Source of the DNA: Erysipelotrichaceae bacterium | Lineage (GTDB): Bacteria; Bacillota_I; Bacilli_A; Acholeplasmatales; Anaeroplasmataceae | Length of the DNA: 64,000 nucleotides | Direction: 5' to 3' | Assembly: GCA_015059145.1 (NCBI GenBank) | Contig: SVAZ01000008.1 | Location: 1-64,000, forward strand | Shown here: positions 8,494-18,582 of the stretch, one piece after another | Position numbering within the stretch: the stretch's first letter is position 1 | How the letters are laid out: every line of letters starts with the position of its first letter | Translations under genes and position numbers: made by a program | The notes under the pieces: model-generated | Seen by the model: the letters and a program-made list of their open reading frames with translations, nothing else | Databases searched by the model: none | Told to the model about the DNA's origin: nothing

Positions 8494-9696
8494 TTACTTT
8501 TTATTTTTATGTAATTCAATTGCTTCCTCATATATAGAAAGAATTGCTTGAGCATAATTTTCCTTAGAATATTGCTCAACTGACTTTAATGTATTTGCCT
8601 TAATCTTTTTTAATGTTGTAGTTGCCTTAAGCATCTCACTCATTTTTAAAGCCAAATCATCCTCACCATCAAAAAAAATACCATTATAATAATCCTGAAT
8701 CACATTAGAAATACAATCATCCTTTTGGACTAATAATGGAATTGATGATGCTAAAGCCTCTATATATGTTAGTCCTTGAGTTTCAGATTGAGAAGCATTA
8801 ACAAATATATTTCCTAATTGATAATACATACCAACCTTGTCCCATTGAACTGCATCAGTAAAGATTACACGATTAGAAATTTCTAGTTCCTTAGAAAGCC
8901 TCTTTAGATTATCAAGCTCAGGTCCACCACCAACTATTAAAAACACAGCATTATCATTATCCTTTAATGATTTTGCATATGCTCGTAATAAAACTGGAAT
9001 TTTCTTTTCCTGTGATATTCTTCCTATATATAGAAAAACAAACTGATTTTTCTTAATATCTAATGACTCTCTTAGCTTAGCAATCTCCTCCTTAGAATAC
9101 TTGCTAGAACTAAATTTTTCTAATTCAATTCCAGATGGTACTATTCTAGCATCATCAGATAACCCATATACTCTACCCTCTATCTTAGCCTTTTCGGTAG
9201 GTGCGATTTCAATAATAGACTGCTTAGAAACAGGTCCAGTAAACCATTTCCTTAATAGAAATAGCATTTGTCGCTTAAAATGCTTACTAAAGAATGGTGA
9301 AAGATACTGCAGGTAATCAGCCCATAATGTATGAAGTGTATGAACCATTGGAATATTAAATTTTTTGCTTGCCTTTTTGGCAACCTTACCCATATTATAT
9401 TCAGTATGAATATGAATAATGTCTAAATTATATTTTTTAACTACCTTTAATGCCCTTTTATGAGTGAATGTATATCTATAATCCTTCAAACCCTTAAAAG
9501 GATATTTCCTACCACGTATATTAATTACATTCTTATTACTTAGCTCTTCAGTATCCTTTATATGCTTTTCATCATAGCTTGTAAAAATAAAGCATTCATG
9601 TCCTAAATTAGTTAATCCTTCATAAAGCATTTTAATTGATGTGACGACACCACTAATCAACGGATAATATTGATCAGTAAATAACCCTATCCTCAT
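8494..9696 (-). CDS. Glycosyltransferase family 4 (diacylglycerol glucosyltransferase-like)
   Basis: FTDQYYPLISGVVTSI, HTLWADYLQYLSPFF, IGRISQEKKIPVLLRAY, SQSETQGLTYIEALASSIP. Confidence 0.87.
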   Translation of the reverse strand: MRIGLFTDQYYPLISGVVTSIKMLYEGLTNLGHECFIFTSYDEKHIKDTEELSNKNVINIRGRKYPFKGLKDYRYTFTHKRALKVVKKYNLDIIHIHTEYNMGKVAKKASKKFNIPMVHTLHTLWADYLQYLSPFFSKHFKRQMLFLLRKWFTGPVSKQSIIEIAPTEKAKIEGRVYGLSDDARIVPSGIELEKFSSSKYSKEEIAKLRESLDIKKNQFVFLYIGRISQEKKIPVLLRAYAKSLKDNDNAVFLIVGGGPELDNLKRLSKELEISNRVIFTDAVQWDKVGMYYQLGNIFVNASQSETQGLTYIEALASSIPLLVQKDDCISNVIQDYYNGIFFDGEDDLALKMSEMLKATTTLKKIKANTLKSVEQYSKENYAQAILSIYEEAIELHKNKK

Positions 9697-9705
9697 TTTA
9701 ATTAC

Positions 9706-10833
9706 CTATTCAGATATTTTATCTGAGTCCTCTTCATTAACAAGATTTTCTTCATTTAGCTCTACCACTTTAACTTCTATTTCATTTACATTGGAAGCTG
9801 TAGTCTTGTTACCCTTTTCAAATAAAATATACATTATGAAGCCATAAGCTAATATTAGATAATAAGTAATTAATCTCCATAATAGCATAGCGCTTATTGT
9901 AACATTATCAGAGTAACCAACTATTAAGCTACTAAACAAAGAGGTGAATGCTAATTCAATTCCTCCAACAGCACCTGGCGTAGGAACCCAGCATGTAATA
10001 TTTAACGCAAATGAAGTCATCGCAATTACATAGAAAATGTCAGAGTAGTCAAGCTTAACACCAATAGCCAAATAAATAAAGAATGGTATTGAATAATAAA
10101 TTAATAAAGATATAATTTTTAAAATCAAGGACAATACCAAAGGACCAACATTCTTAGTCATATCCTTAAAGCCCTGTTGTGTTTCAGAAATATAAAGCTT
10201 AAACTTTTCTATTCTGCTTCCTAAAAATTTATTTAGGAACTTAATCTTACTAAATAATACCATAATGCCAACTATTGCCTTACCAGCTGTCTTTGTACAG
10301 CCTATAAGGATAACACCTAGCATGATAATAAAGTTAATACTAAAGCCTATAAAAATCATCCACATTAGATTAGGAACCTGGCCTTGTATTCTTTTAAAAT
10401 ATCCAATCAAAAATGCACCAAATATTAAATTAATACTAAGCTGATAAGTTAAAAAATTTGATAATAAAGTTGAGGTTGAATCAGAAAACTTCATATTTTT
10501 CTGTTTAAGTGCATAAGCCTGAAATGGCTGACCACCTGTTGCGAAAGGTGTAATGCTATTAAAGAAAAATTCAGTTCCTGAAATATACATTGAATCAAGA
10601 AAGCCCACCTGCTTACATCTACTTCTAATTAATACTGTAAGGGAGCATTGCATAATAAAGCAATAGCAAAGGAGTATTAATACGCATAGAGCTATATACC
10701 CATAATTAGTTTGATGAATTAATACGTTACCTATTTCATTTATATCGCCTAAATTAAATACAAAGATTAAAGCAACAATTAAAAGCACCACAACTAGCAT
10801 GATATACTTGATTATTTTCTTTTTTGAATACAT
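9706..10833 (-). CDS. Lysylphosphatidylglycerol synthase TM-region/flippase-like protein (UPF0104)
   Basis: FNSITPFATGGQPFQAYALK, PTPGAVGGIELAFTSLF; multi-TM. Confidence 0.83.
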   Translation of the reverse strand: MYSKKKIIKYIMLVVVLLIVALIFVFNLGDINEIGNVLIHQTNYGYIALCVLILLCYCFIMQCSLTVLIRSRCKQVGFLDSMYISGTEFFFNSITPFATGGQPFQAYALKQKNMKFSDSTSTLLSNFLTYQLSINLIFGAFLIGYFKRIQGQVPNLMWMIFIGFSINFIIMLGVILIGCTKTAGKAIVGIMVLFSKIKFLNKFLGSRIEKFKLYISETQQGFKDMTKNVGPLVLSLILKIISLLIYYSIPFFIYLAIGVKLDYSDIFYVIAMTSFALNITCWVPTPGAVGGIELAFTSLFSSLIVGYSDNVTISAMLLWRLITYYLILAYGFIMYILFEKGNKTTASNVNEIEVKVVELNEENLVNEEDSDKISE

Positions 10834-10834
10834 A

Positions 10835-12535
10835 TTACATTTCGTCTAGATATTGAATACCTAGCAATCTTAATCCTTCATTTAATACTATTCTAACTGA
10901 CTTCGCTAAAGCAAAGTTAGTGTTTCTAATCTTTTCATCCTCAACATTTATCTTTTCTAATGAATAAAATTTATTAAAGCTTTGTGCTAAAGAAAGTAAA
11001 TATTTAGCAATAACACTAGGAGCACATTCCTCTGCAGCCTTTTCAATAGTACTCTTAAATTGAGATACCATCTTAACAAGCTCAAAGTAATGAGGCTTTT
11101 CAAATAAAGCCGCCTCACAGTTATTTGAATCAAATTCCTTATCTCTTAATATTGAAGCAATTCTTACACCTGTATATTGTAAATATGGTCCAGTTTGGCC
11201 TTCAAATTTAACAGATTGCTCAAGATTAAATTCAACATCCAATCCTCTAAAATTCTTTAGATCACCAAAAACAATTGCCGCAATACCAACATATTTAGCA
11301 ACTCTTTCCTTATCCTTTAAATCAGGATTTTTAGAATTAATTAAATCATATGCAAGCTTAATTGCTGTTTGTAAAACGTCGTAAAGCTTTGTAACATTAC
11401 CCTTTCTTGTAGAGGCCTTCTTACCATTTGTAAGATATAAGCCAAAGTTTACATGAATAACGTTATCAGCAAAATCATAGCCCATCTTATCGATAAGCTT
11501 CTTTAATTGATTAAAGTGAAGCTTTTGCTCGTTACCAACAACATATAAAATTTTATCAAACTTATATTCCTTTTTACGATAGAATACAGCAGCTAAATCA
11601 CGTGTGATGTATAATGAGCCACCATCACTTCTTTTAATTAATGCAGGTGGCATATCCTCACCCATATCAACAATCTTAGCTCCCTGATCCTCAACTAAAA
11701 GCCCCTTAGAATCAAGCTCATCTACAACGGCATCCATCTTATCATTAAAGAAAGCCTCTCCGTTATAAGAGTCAAAATCTATTTCTAACAAATCATAAAT
11801 TTGTTGTGATTCCTTCAAAGACTCATCCTTAATCCATCTCCATAGCTCTAAATACTCAGGATCAGCTAACTCCATTTTTCTAAATGCCTCTCTTGCTTCA
11901 TCCTCTAACTCTGGATTTTTTTCAGCCTCAACATGGAACTTAACATAAAGCTCTGTTAGCTTTTTAATAGGATCACTCATAATTTCCTCTTTGTTGCCCC
12001 ACTTCTTATAAGCAACAATCATTTTACCAAATTGAGTTCCCCAGTCTCCTAAATAATTAATAGCATATGTGCTATATCCACATTTTCTTAATATAAGCTT
12101 AAGGGAATTACCAATCATTGTAGAACGTAGATGACCAATAGAAAAGCTTTTTGCTATATTAGGTGATGAATAATCTAATGTAACATTCTTTCCTTTACCA
12201 ATTTCACTATTACCAAATTCATCACCACTTGATAAGCACTTGTTTATAATTGAAACTGATAGCTGAGCCTTATCAACAAATAAATTAATAAATGCACCTA
12301 CAGATTTAATATCCAGCACTGGTAAGACAAAACCATTAATAACCTCAATAGCCTCATTTACTAGCTCTGGCATAGGCTTACGCAATGTCTTAACAACGCT
12401 AAACATAGGAATAGAAATATCACCTAATGAAGCATTTTTAGGTTCTTCAACAACCATAGATATTTCAATATTATATTTATTTAAATAATAATTTTCTAAA
12501 CCCTTTTTAAGTTCTTGTTTTAAATGATCTATCAT
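10835..12535 (-). CDS. argS: Arginyl-tRNA synthetase
   Basis: DYSSPNIAKSFSIGHLRSTMIGN, GDWGTQFGKM, KASTRKGN motif. Confidence 0.95.
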   Translation of the reverse strand: MIDHLKQELKKGLENYYLNKYNIEISMVVEEPKNASLGDISIPMFSVVKTLRKPMPELVNEAIEVINGFVLPVLDIKSVGAFINLFVDKAQLSVSIINKCLSSGDEFGNSEIGKGKNVTLDYSSPNIAKSFSIGHLRSTMIGNSLKLILRKCGYSTYAINYLGDWGTQFGKMIVAYKKWGNKEEIMSDPIKKLTELYVKFHVEAEKNPELEDEAREAFRKMELADPEYLELWRWIKDESLKESQQIYDLLEIDFDSYNGEAFFNDKMDAVVDELDSKGLLVEDQGAKIVDMGEDMPPALIKRSDGGSLYITRDLAAVFYRKKEYKFDKILYVVGNEQKLHFNQLKKLIDKMGYDFADNVIHVNFGLYLTNGKKASTRKGNVTKLYDVLQTAIKLAYDLINSKNPDLKDKERVAKYVGIAAIVFGDLKNFRGLDVEFNLEQSVKFEGQTGPYLQYTGVRIASILRDKEFDSNNCEAALFEKPHYFELVKMVSQFKSTIEKAAEECAPSVIAKYLLSLAQSFNKFYSLEKINVEDEKIRNTNFALAKSVRIVLNEGLRLLGIQYLDEM

Positions 12536-12560
12536 TGTAATCACTCCTTAATTAGATATA

Positions 12561-12588
12561 AAAACTGTGACTATGTCACAGTTTTTTT
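12561..12588 (-). terminator. Terminator downstream of argS gene start region/upstream gene
   Basis: AAAAACTGTGA-CTATG-TCACAGTTTTTTT. Confidence 0.65.
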
Positions 12589-12590
12589 GC

Positions 12591-13250
12591 CTATTCGTTT
12601 GTATTTTCCTTTGAAATAAAGAAAGCCTTTTGAATGTACATAGCCCATGTAGAATAATCTAAGCCTTCATATTGTTGTGAATTAAATACTAAAGCACCAT
12701 TGTGGAATACTAATAATGCTGGATAGCTTAAAACTGTGAATTCCTCAACATCCTTATCCTTGTTAGCATTAATTTCATCCTCAATAGCCTTCTTTTCTAG
12801 CTTAAATTCCTCAGCCTCTAAATCCTCTGTTTCCTCTACCCATAATGAAGAATAAATATAAACAGTCTCAATTTCCTCAGCTACTGCAGTAGTATTAATA
12901 GTAGAAATATTACTTAATAAAGTACTATTATTAGTTGAGCCATATAATACATATACATATTCTGTATTTGAAATTTCACTTATTAAATCATCATGCTTAA
13001 TAGTCTTAAACACATTATCATTTGGAAGTGGTGAATATGTTGTTGTAGATGAACCATCAGTTGAATCTGAAGAAGCTTGAGAGTTTGCTAGCTCTATAGC
13101 ATCATTAATTTCAGCTGTAATCTTCTCGTTATTATTTGGAATTGATAAATAAATAGTAACACCTATAATTGTAAGTAATCCTAAAATTAAGAATACTAGT
13201 TCTTTTGTCCATTTAAATTTAACTTTGTTCTTTTTATATTTTGAAGCCAT
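12591..13250 (-). CDS. Membrane-anchored, cysteine-less thioredoxin-like protein
   Basis: N-terminal TM; YVYVLYGSTNNSTLLSN where CxxC would be; cis-Pro-like SYPALLVFHNGALV; no Cys in the protein. Confidence 0.5.
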   Translation of the reverse strand: MASKYKKNKVKFKWTKELVFLILGLLTIIGVTIYLSIPNNNEKITAEINDAIELANSQASSDSTDGSSTTTYSPLPNDNVFKTIKHDDLISEISNTEYVYVLYGSTNNSTLLSNISTINTTAVAEEIETVYIYSSLWVEETEDLEAEEFKLEKKAIEDEINANKDKDVEEFTVLSYPALLVFHNGALVFNSQQYEGLDYSTWAMYIQKAFFISKENTNE

Positions 13251-13510
13251 ATATCTAAATTCCCCTATCTAAGAAATATTTCATATCATTACTTTTTAAA
13301 AGCAATCTTGCCTTATTATTATATCAAAATTAAGCACCTATATCAATAGCAAAAACTCTTTTTTTTAATAAATGTTTTAACCACTTTAACTTAAAATTAA
13401 GATGGTAATTATTTCTTAAGTTTTTTATTTGTAATCACTTGAGAAAGGTTTTTTATTAGTATATAATAAAACTATGAATTTATGACGATATCATACAAAG
13501 AGGTGATAGC

Positions 13511-14926
13511 ATGAAAGTATTAATTTGTGCAAGCGAGGGAGCACCTTACGCTAAGACTGGAGGTCTTGCGGATGTTATAGGTGCATTACCTGCTGCACTA
13601 AAGGAAAATGGTTGTGATGTAAGAATCATTATGCCATATTACAAAAAAATAAAGGCTCAGCAAATTGCTTACTATAAAGGATATGCATATGTGAGAATTG
13701 GTGCAAAGATGGAATATGTAGGAATTTTCCATGCAATCCACGAAGGAATTGATTACTACTTTATTGATAATGATTACTACTTCAATAGAGATGGCTTTTA
13801 TGGCTTTGGAGACGATGGAGAAAGATTTGCATTTTTCGATTTTGCAGTGTTAGAGGCTCTAAGGGTTATTGATTTCTTCCCAGATATTCTACATTGTAAC
13901 GACTGGCAAACAGGATTAATCCCTTACATATTAAAGGCTAACTACAATTCATATTTTGAATACAATAGAATTAAGACAGTTTACAGCATTCATAACATCC
14001 AATATCAAGGAATTTTCCCTATGGATATGATGAATATTTTATATCTACCTTATTCTAGCTCACTAGAATTTAATGGTTGTCTAAATTTTATGAAAACTGC
14101 AATTATGGAATCTAATGCTATTACTACTGTTTCACCTACGTACAAGGATGAGGTGCTAACAGATGAATATGGATATAAGCTAAACAACATACTTGGATTA
14201 AGGTATTTTGATTTCCAAGGTATAATTAATGGTATCGACATTCTTAAATATAATCCTGAAACGGATTCTAATATTTATAAAAATTATTCTGCTGCAAATG
14301 TAACCACAGGTAAAAAAACTAATAAAACCGCTCTACTAAAGGAATTCGGATTAGATACTAAGGATTGTCCATTATTTGGCTTAGTATCAAGACTAGTAGA
14401 CCAAAAGGGTATAGATTTATTAATGCCTATTATTGATGAGGTTATTAATTATTCAAATGCTAAATTTATTTTGATGGGAAGCGGAGATAATCACTATGAG
14501 GCCTTCTTCAATTCTATGGCCTCAAAATATCCTAACCGCTTTAAATGCTATATAGGATACTCAGATGAGGTTGCTCAAAAAATATATGCAGGCTCTGATA
14601 TATTCCTAATGCCTTCAAAATTTGAGCCTTGTGGGCTGGGACAAATGATTGCGATGAGATATGGTACACTTCCTCTAGTTAGAGAAACAGGAGGACTTAA
14701 AGATACTGTAAAACCTTATAACGAATATACCTCTGAGGGTACAGGATTTACATTTACAAATTTTAATTCTCATGATTTAAAGGAAGTAATGTTTCTTGCA
14801 ATAAAAACATACAATGAAAATAAGCCTGTATGGAAAAAGCTTGTCAAGCAAGCAATGGAAAAGGACTATAGCTGGTCTCAATCAGCATTAGTATACATAA
14901 ACTTATATAATAAGCTATTGAAATAA
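13511..14926 (+). CDS. glgA: Glycogen synthase
   Basis: SEGAPYAKTGGLADVIGALP N-terminal motif, LVDQKGIDLL, MPSKFEPCGLGQM. Confidence 0.95.
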   Translation: MKVLICASEGAPYAKTGGLADVIGALPAALKENGCDVRIIMPYYKKIKAQQIAYYKGYAYVRIGAKMEYVGIFHAIHEGIDYYFIDNDYYFNRDGFYGFGDDGERFAFFDFAVLEALRVIDFFPDILHCNDWQTGLIPYILKANYNSYFEYNRIKTVYSIHNIQYQGIFPMDMMNILYLPYSSSLEFNGCLNFMKTAIMESNAITTVSPTYKDEVLTDEYGYKLNNILGLRYFDFQGIINGIDILKYNPETDSNIYKNYSAANVTTGKKTNKTALLKEFGLDTKDCPLFGLVSRLVDQKGIDLLMPIIDEVINYSNAKFILMGSGDNHYEAFFNSMASKYPNRFKCYIGYSDEVAQKIYAGSDIFLMPSKFEPCGLGQMIAMRYGTLPLVRETGGLKDTVKPYNEYTSEGTGFTFTNFNSHDLKEVMFLAIKTYNENKPVWKKLVKQAMEKDYSWSQSALVYINLYNKLLK

Positions 14927-14937
14927 GGGGGAAAATT

Positions 14938-16167
14938 ATGGAAACTTTAGCTCTTATATTAGCTGGTGGACGCGGCTCACGCTTAGATATCCTTTCTGAA
15001 AAGCGTAGTAAGCCAGCTGTGCCATTCGCTGGAAAATTCAGAATTATTGACTTTGCATTATCAAATTGTACAAACTCTGGAATATTCCAAATTGGTATTT
15101 TAACACAATACCTACCTCTATCGCTTAACGAACACATCGGTGTTGGTAAGCCTTGGGACTTAGATAGACGTGATTCCTTTGTAACACTTCTACAGCCAAA
15201 CAACTCTTGGTACGAGGGAACTGCTGATGCTATTCGTAAGAATATTGAATTCGTTAAACGCTATGCTTCAAAATATGTGTTAATCTTATCTGGAGATCAC
15301 ATCTATAAAATGGATTATTCTAAGATGATTGAGCAGCATAAACAAACAGGTGCTGATTTAACTATTGCAGCTAAGATAGTACCAATGGATGAGGCATCAA
15401 GATTTGGTATATTAGAAACTGATTCTAATTTAAGAATTCAAAAGTTTGTTGAAAAACCAAAGGAGCCAAAATCAAATAAAGCATCAATGGGTATTTATGT
15501 ATTCTCTACTGAAGCATTAATTGAGGCAATTGAATCAAATCCTGATATTAAGGACTTAGATTTTGGTATGCATATCATTCCTAAGATGATTGAATCTAAA
15601 AACGTTTATGCCTACGAATATTATGACTATTGGAAGGATGTAGGTACTTACGATTCTTATTTAGAGACTAATCTAGAATTATGTCACGATACTGCATTAG
15701 ACCTATATGACAACTCTTGGAAGATTTATACTAAGTCAGAGGATCTACCTCCAGTAAAGGTTGGTGATTCTGCTACTATCAGAACATCTTTAGTTTCTAA
15801 TGGATGTAAGGTTGATGGTTATGTAGAAAACTCTGTATTATCTCCAGGTGTAATTGTAGGTAAGAATTCAACTATTAAAAATTCTGTTATACTTAACGAT
15901 GTTGTTATTGGTGATAACTGTAATATTGAAAATACAATTATAGATAAGGAAACAGTAATAGGCAATAATTCTGTTATTGGTACTGGAGAAGATTACACAC
16001 CTAATAAGGATAATCCAAAGGTGCTTTCATCAGGTATAAACGTTATTGGTAAAAAGCTAATATTACCTGAGGGATTAGTTCTTGAAAGAAATGTTAGAAT
16101 CTTCTCTTCTGCAAAGACTAAAACAATCACACAAAAGCATATTAAATCAGGTGACACATTAAAGTAA
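14938..16167 (+). CDS. glgC: Glucose-1-phosphate adenylyltransferase
   Basis: LILAGGRGSRL, SKPAVPFAGKFRIIDFALSNC, YEGTADAIRKN, left-handed beta-helix C-terminus. Confidence 0.95.
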   Translation: METLALILAGGRGSRLDILSEKRSKPAVPFAGKFRIIDFALSNCTNSGIFQIGILTQYLPLSLNEHIGVGKPWDLDRRDSFVTLLQPNNSWYEGTADAIRKNIEFVKRYASKYVLILSGDHIYKMDYSKMIEQHKQTGADLTIAAKIVPMDEASRFGILETDSNLRIQKFVEKPKEPKSNKASMGIYVFSTEALIEAIESNPDIKDLDFGMHIIPKMIESKNVYAYEYYDYWKDVGTYDSYLETNLELCHDTALDLYDNSWKIYTKSEDLPPVKVGDSATIRTSLVSNGCKVDGYVENSVLSPGVIVGKNSTIKNSVILNDVVIGDNCNIENTIIDKETVIGNNSVIGTGEDYTPNKDNPKVLSSGINVIGKKLILPEGLVLERNVRIFSSAKTKTITQKHIKSGDTLK

Positions 16168-16171
16168 AATC

Positions 16172-16204
16172 AAAAAGGTTATGGGAAAATCCATAACCTT
16201 TTTA
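16172..16204. terminator. Bidirectional terminator
   Basis: AAAAAGGTTATGG-GAAAA-TCCATAACCTTTTT. Confidence 0.8.
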
Positions 16205-17512
16205 ATATCTTCTTTTTTTCTTTTTCATCTCATTTTTCTTTAAACGCTTTGCGATTTCATCAATTTCCGCTTGACGTTTTTTCTTATATCCAGGCTTTAC
16301 CTTAGTAGCCTTAGGAACAAACTTTGCAGCCTGCTTTTGATAATCTGTTTTAGGCTTAATTCTATCAGCTCTAGTATTTCTACCCTTAAACTCAACAAGC
16401 TCACCATTTTTAAGCTCAAAGTATTCTGGCTTTACCTTCTTTTTAGCAAGATTATCTAAATATGTATTATCAATATCCTCATAGAATGAATATACTATTC
16501 CATCCTTATGCATTCTTCCGGTTCTACCGCTTCTATGTAAATAGAATTCAAAATCATGTGGAAGCTCATAATTAATAATGTGACTAACACCATCTATATC
16601 GATACCACGTGCAGCTAAATCAGTAGCCACTAAATATTGATACTTAAGCTTATTACATTCCTGTAAAACTCGCTTTCTTTCTCTAGGAGTTAAATCCCCA
16701 TGCATCACTCCAACAAAATAACCACTTGCAGCAAGCTTGCCTGCAAGCTCAATAACAGTATCCTTTTTGTTTGCAAATATTATACATAAATACGGCTGTA
16801 CACATGCAAGTAAATTTGTAAGCTGTTCATATCTTTCCTTATACTTTAATGGAATCCATATATGCTTAATTTGAGTATCATTGTTATTTTGAATTTCAAT
16901 AAACTCAACATTAGTCATATATTTTTTTATAAATGGCAAGATAGATTCTGCCATTGTTGCTGAGAAAAACATTAATCTAGCATCCTTCAATACTGCAGTT
17001 ACGATATCTAAATCATCTGAAAAACCACTTTCAAATGTCATGTCAACCTCATCTACGATGAAGTATTTAGCAGTGAAAATCTTTAAAACATTCTCATCAA
17101 TAGCTAAATCCTTAACCTTACCAGGTGTACCAATAACAATTTGAGGCTGTGATGATTTTAGTCTTTCGATTTCCTTATTTCTATCTGTACCACCACTATA
17201 TAATCTTATATCAATTCTATCCTTAGAAAATGATGCTATATGCTGTGCAACCTTATATATTTGGTAAGCTAATTCCTTAGTTGGCGCAACGATTACTGCT
17301 TGAACTGAATAATCCTCCTCAACTAAGCTTTCAAAAATAGGTACTAAAAAGGAATGTGTTTTACCAGAACCAGTTTTTGATTTGGCTAATATATTTTTAC
17401 TAACCTTCATACGGTCAAAGACAGCCCTTTGAACATCAGTAAACTCCTTAAAGCCTAAATCATTTAAAGCTCTAACGATATAATCCTTAAATTCAAATCC
17501 ATCAAAATTCAT
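16202..17512 (-). CDS. DEAD-box ATP-dependent RNA helicase (CshB-like)
   Basis: AKSKTGSGKTHSF, VDEVD (DEVD box), FSATM, YLHRSGRTGRM; basic C-tail. Confidence 0.92.
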   Translation of the reverse strand: MNFDGFEFKDYIVRALNDLGFKEFTDVQRAVFDRMKVSKNILAKSKTGSGKTHSFLVPIFESLVEEDYSVQAVIVAPTKELAYQIYKVAQHIASFSKDRIDIRLYSGGTDRNKEIERLKSSQPQIVIGTPGKVKDLAIDENVLKIFTAKYFIVDEVDMTFESGFSDDLDIVTAVLKDARLMFFSATMAESILPFIKKYMTNVEFIEIQNNNDTQIKHIWIPLKYKERYEQLTNLLACVQPYLCIIFANKKDTVIELAGKLAASGYFVGVMHGDLTPRERKRVLQECNKLKYQYLVATDLAARGIDIDGVSHIINYELPHDFEFYLHRSGRTGRMHKDGIVYSFYEDIDNTYLDNLAKKKVKPEYFELKNGELVEFKGRNTRADRIKPKTDYQKQAAKFVPKATKVKPGYKKKRQAEIDEIAKRLKKNEMKKKKRRY

Positions 17513-17572
17513 ATCTTCCACTCCTTTCTAAAGTCTTAAATATAATATCATTTAAAATTAAATAAGGCAAGA

Positions 17573-18574
17573 TTATTTTTTCTTGATAATTAAATCAATA
17601 AAGTTATCAATAACCTCAAGCCTATTTTTCATAATTATCTCAATATTACATAGCTCTCCTAATCTACTTAATAAAGACTTAGTTTGATTATCTCTAACAT
17701 AAATAGTCTTAGGCTTATAGTTATCAATTATAAAGCTTATAATATCAGATACTCTTTCATTATAATACTCATATATATTTTCATAGTCAGCTTCCTTGTA
17801 TAGCTTAAAATCAATAATCTTATCTTTAGTATTATTTGTAATAGCAAAATACAAATCAAGCTTATATCTATTATCACAATAATTATCACCAGTAGGAATT
17901 GGAATATAATTTGCAAGCTCTATTTCTAAATCATCATCACTTTGATTAAAGCTTACATTTTTCAAAGCCTCATCTATAGGTAGAGCAAAATATTTTTCCT
18001 TTGGTAATAAAATATTAAAGACAACATTATTATAACCAGTTTTATCATCGACATAATACCTACAAAGCATTTCTCCTGGCTTAGGTGAAGGTATTTTTTC
18101 CTCTTCAACATATGAATAAAGCATAATAATATTTTCTAAAATCTCCTTTAATAAGGGTAAATCATTAGAGCTTAAATTATAAGGTAAATAGCCTTTTTCA
18201 TATTTTTTAAAGGTAATCCATTCCTCATTAAAGGATATACCAAGCTCTCTAGGAATTATCTTATCATCATCCTTAATATCCTTTTTATTTAAAAAGCTCA
18301 CCATAATACCACTTTGATAATTAAGTAGCTGAATAGATGTAAAATCCTTTTCCATCATTCGAACATAATCATTTATAGAATCATCATCTACTATAATAAT
18401 TCCCTTATATAAGCCACCATTACCTAAAACACTTCCATAATAAAGCTTCCCGCTTTGTCTTTCTACATAACCCAAAAAATTACTATCAGTAAGCTTATCC
18501 CATGGTGCTTGTTCATAAATAATATCAGCCAAATTATAAATGTCAAGCCAAAGCTTCTTTTCATTTTCTGTCAT
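17573..18574 (-). CDS. Conserved hypothetical protein, function unknown
   Basis: Complete ORF with SD, no family motif recognised with confidence. Confidence 0.65.
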   Translation of the reverse strand: MTENEKKLWLDIYNLADIIYEQAPWDKLTDSNFLGYVERQSGKLYYGSVLGNGGLYKGIIIVDDDSINDYVRMMEKDFTSIQLLNYQSGIMVSFLNKKDIKDDDKIIPRELGISFNEEWITFKKYEKGYLPYNLSSNDLPLLKEILENIIMLYSYVEEEKIPSPKPGEMLCRYYVDDKTGYNNVVFNILLPKEKYFALPIDEALKNVSFNQSDDDLEIELANYIPIPTGDNYCDNRYKLDLYFAITNNTKDKIIDFKLYKEADYENIYEYYNERVSDIISFIIDNYKPKTIYVRDNQTKSLLSRLGELCNIEIIMKNRLEVIDNFIDLIIKKK

Positions 18575-18582
18575 ATGCTCAC

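Noticed and set aside
12536-12590. T-box leader for argS
   Set aside because: Only a simple terminator hairpin is present; no TGGNACCGCG-like T-box sequence was seen.
13511-16167. Minimal glgA-glgC pair as an unusual glycogen system
   Set aside because: Other glg genes could be anywhere else in the genome; the pair alone is ordinary.
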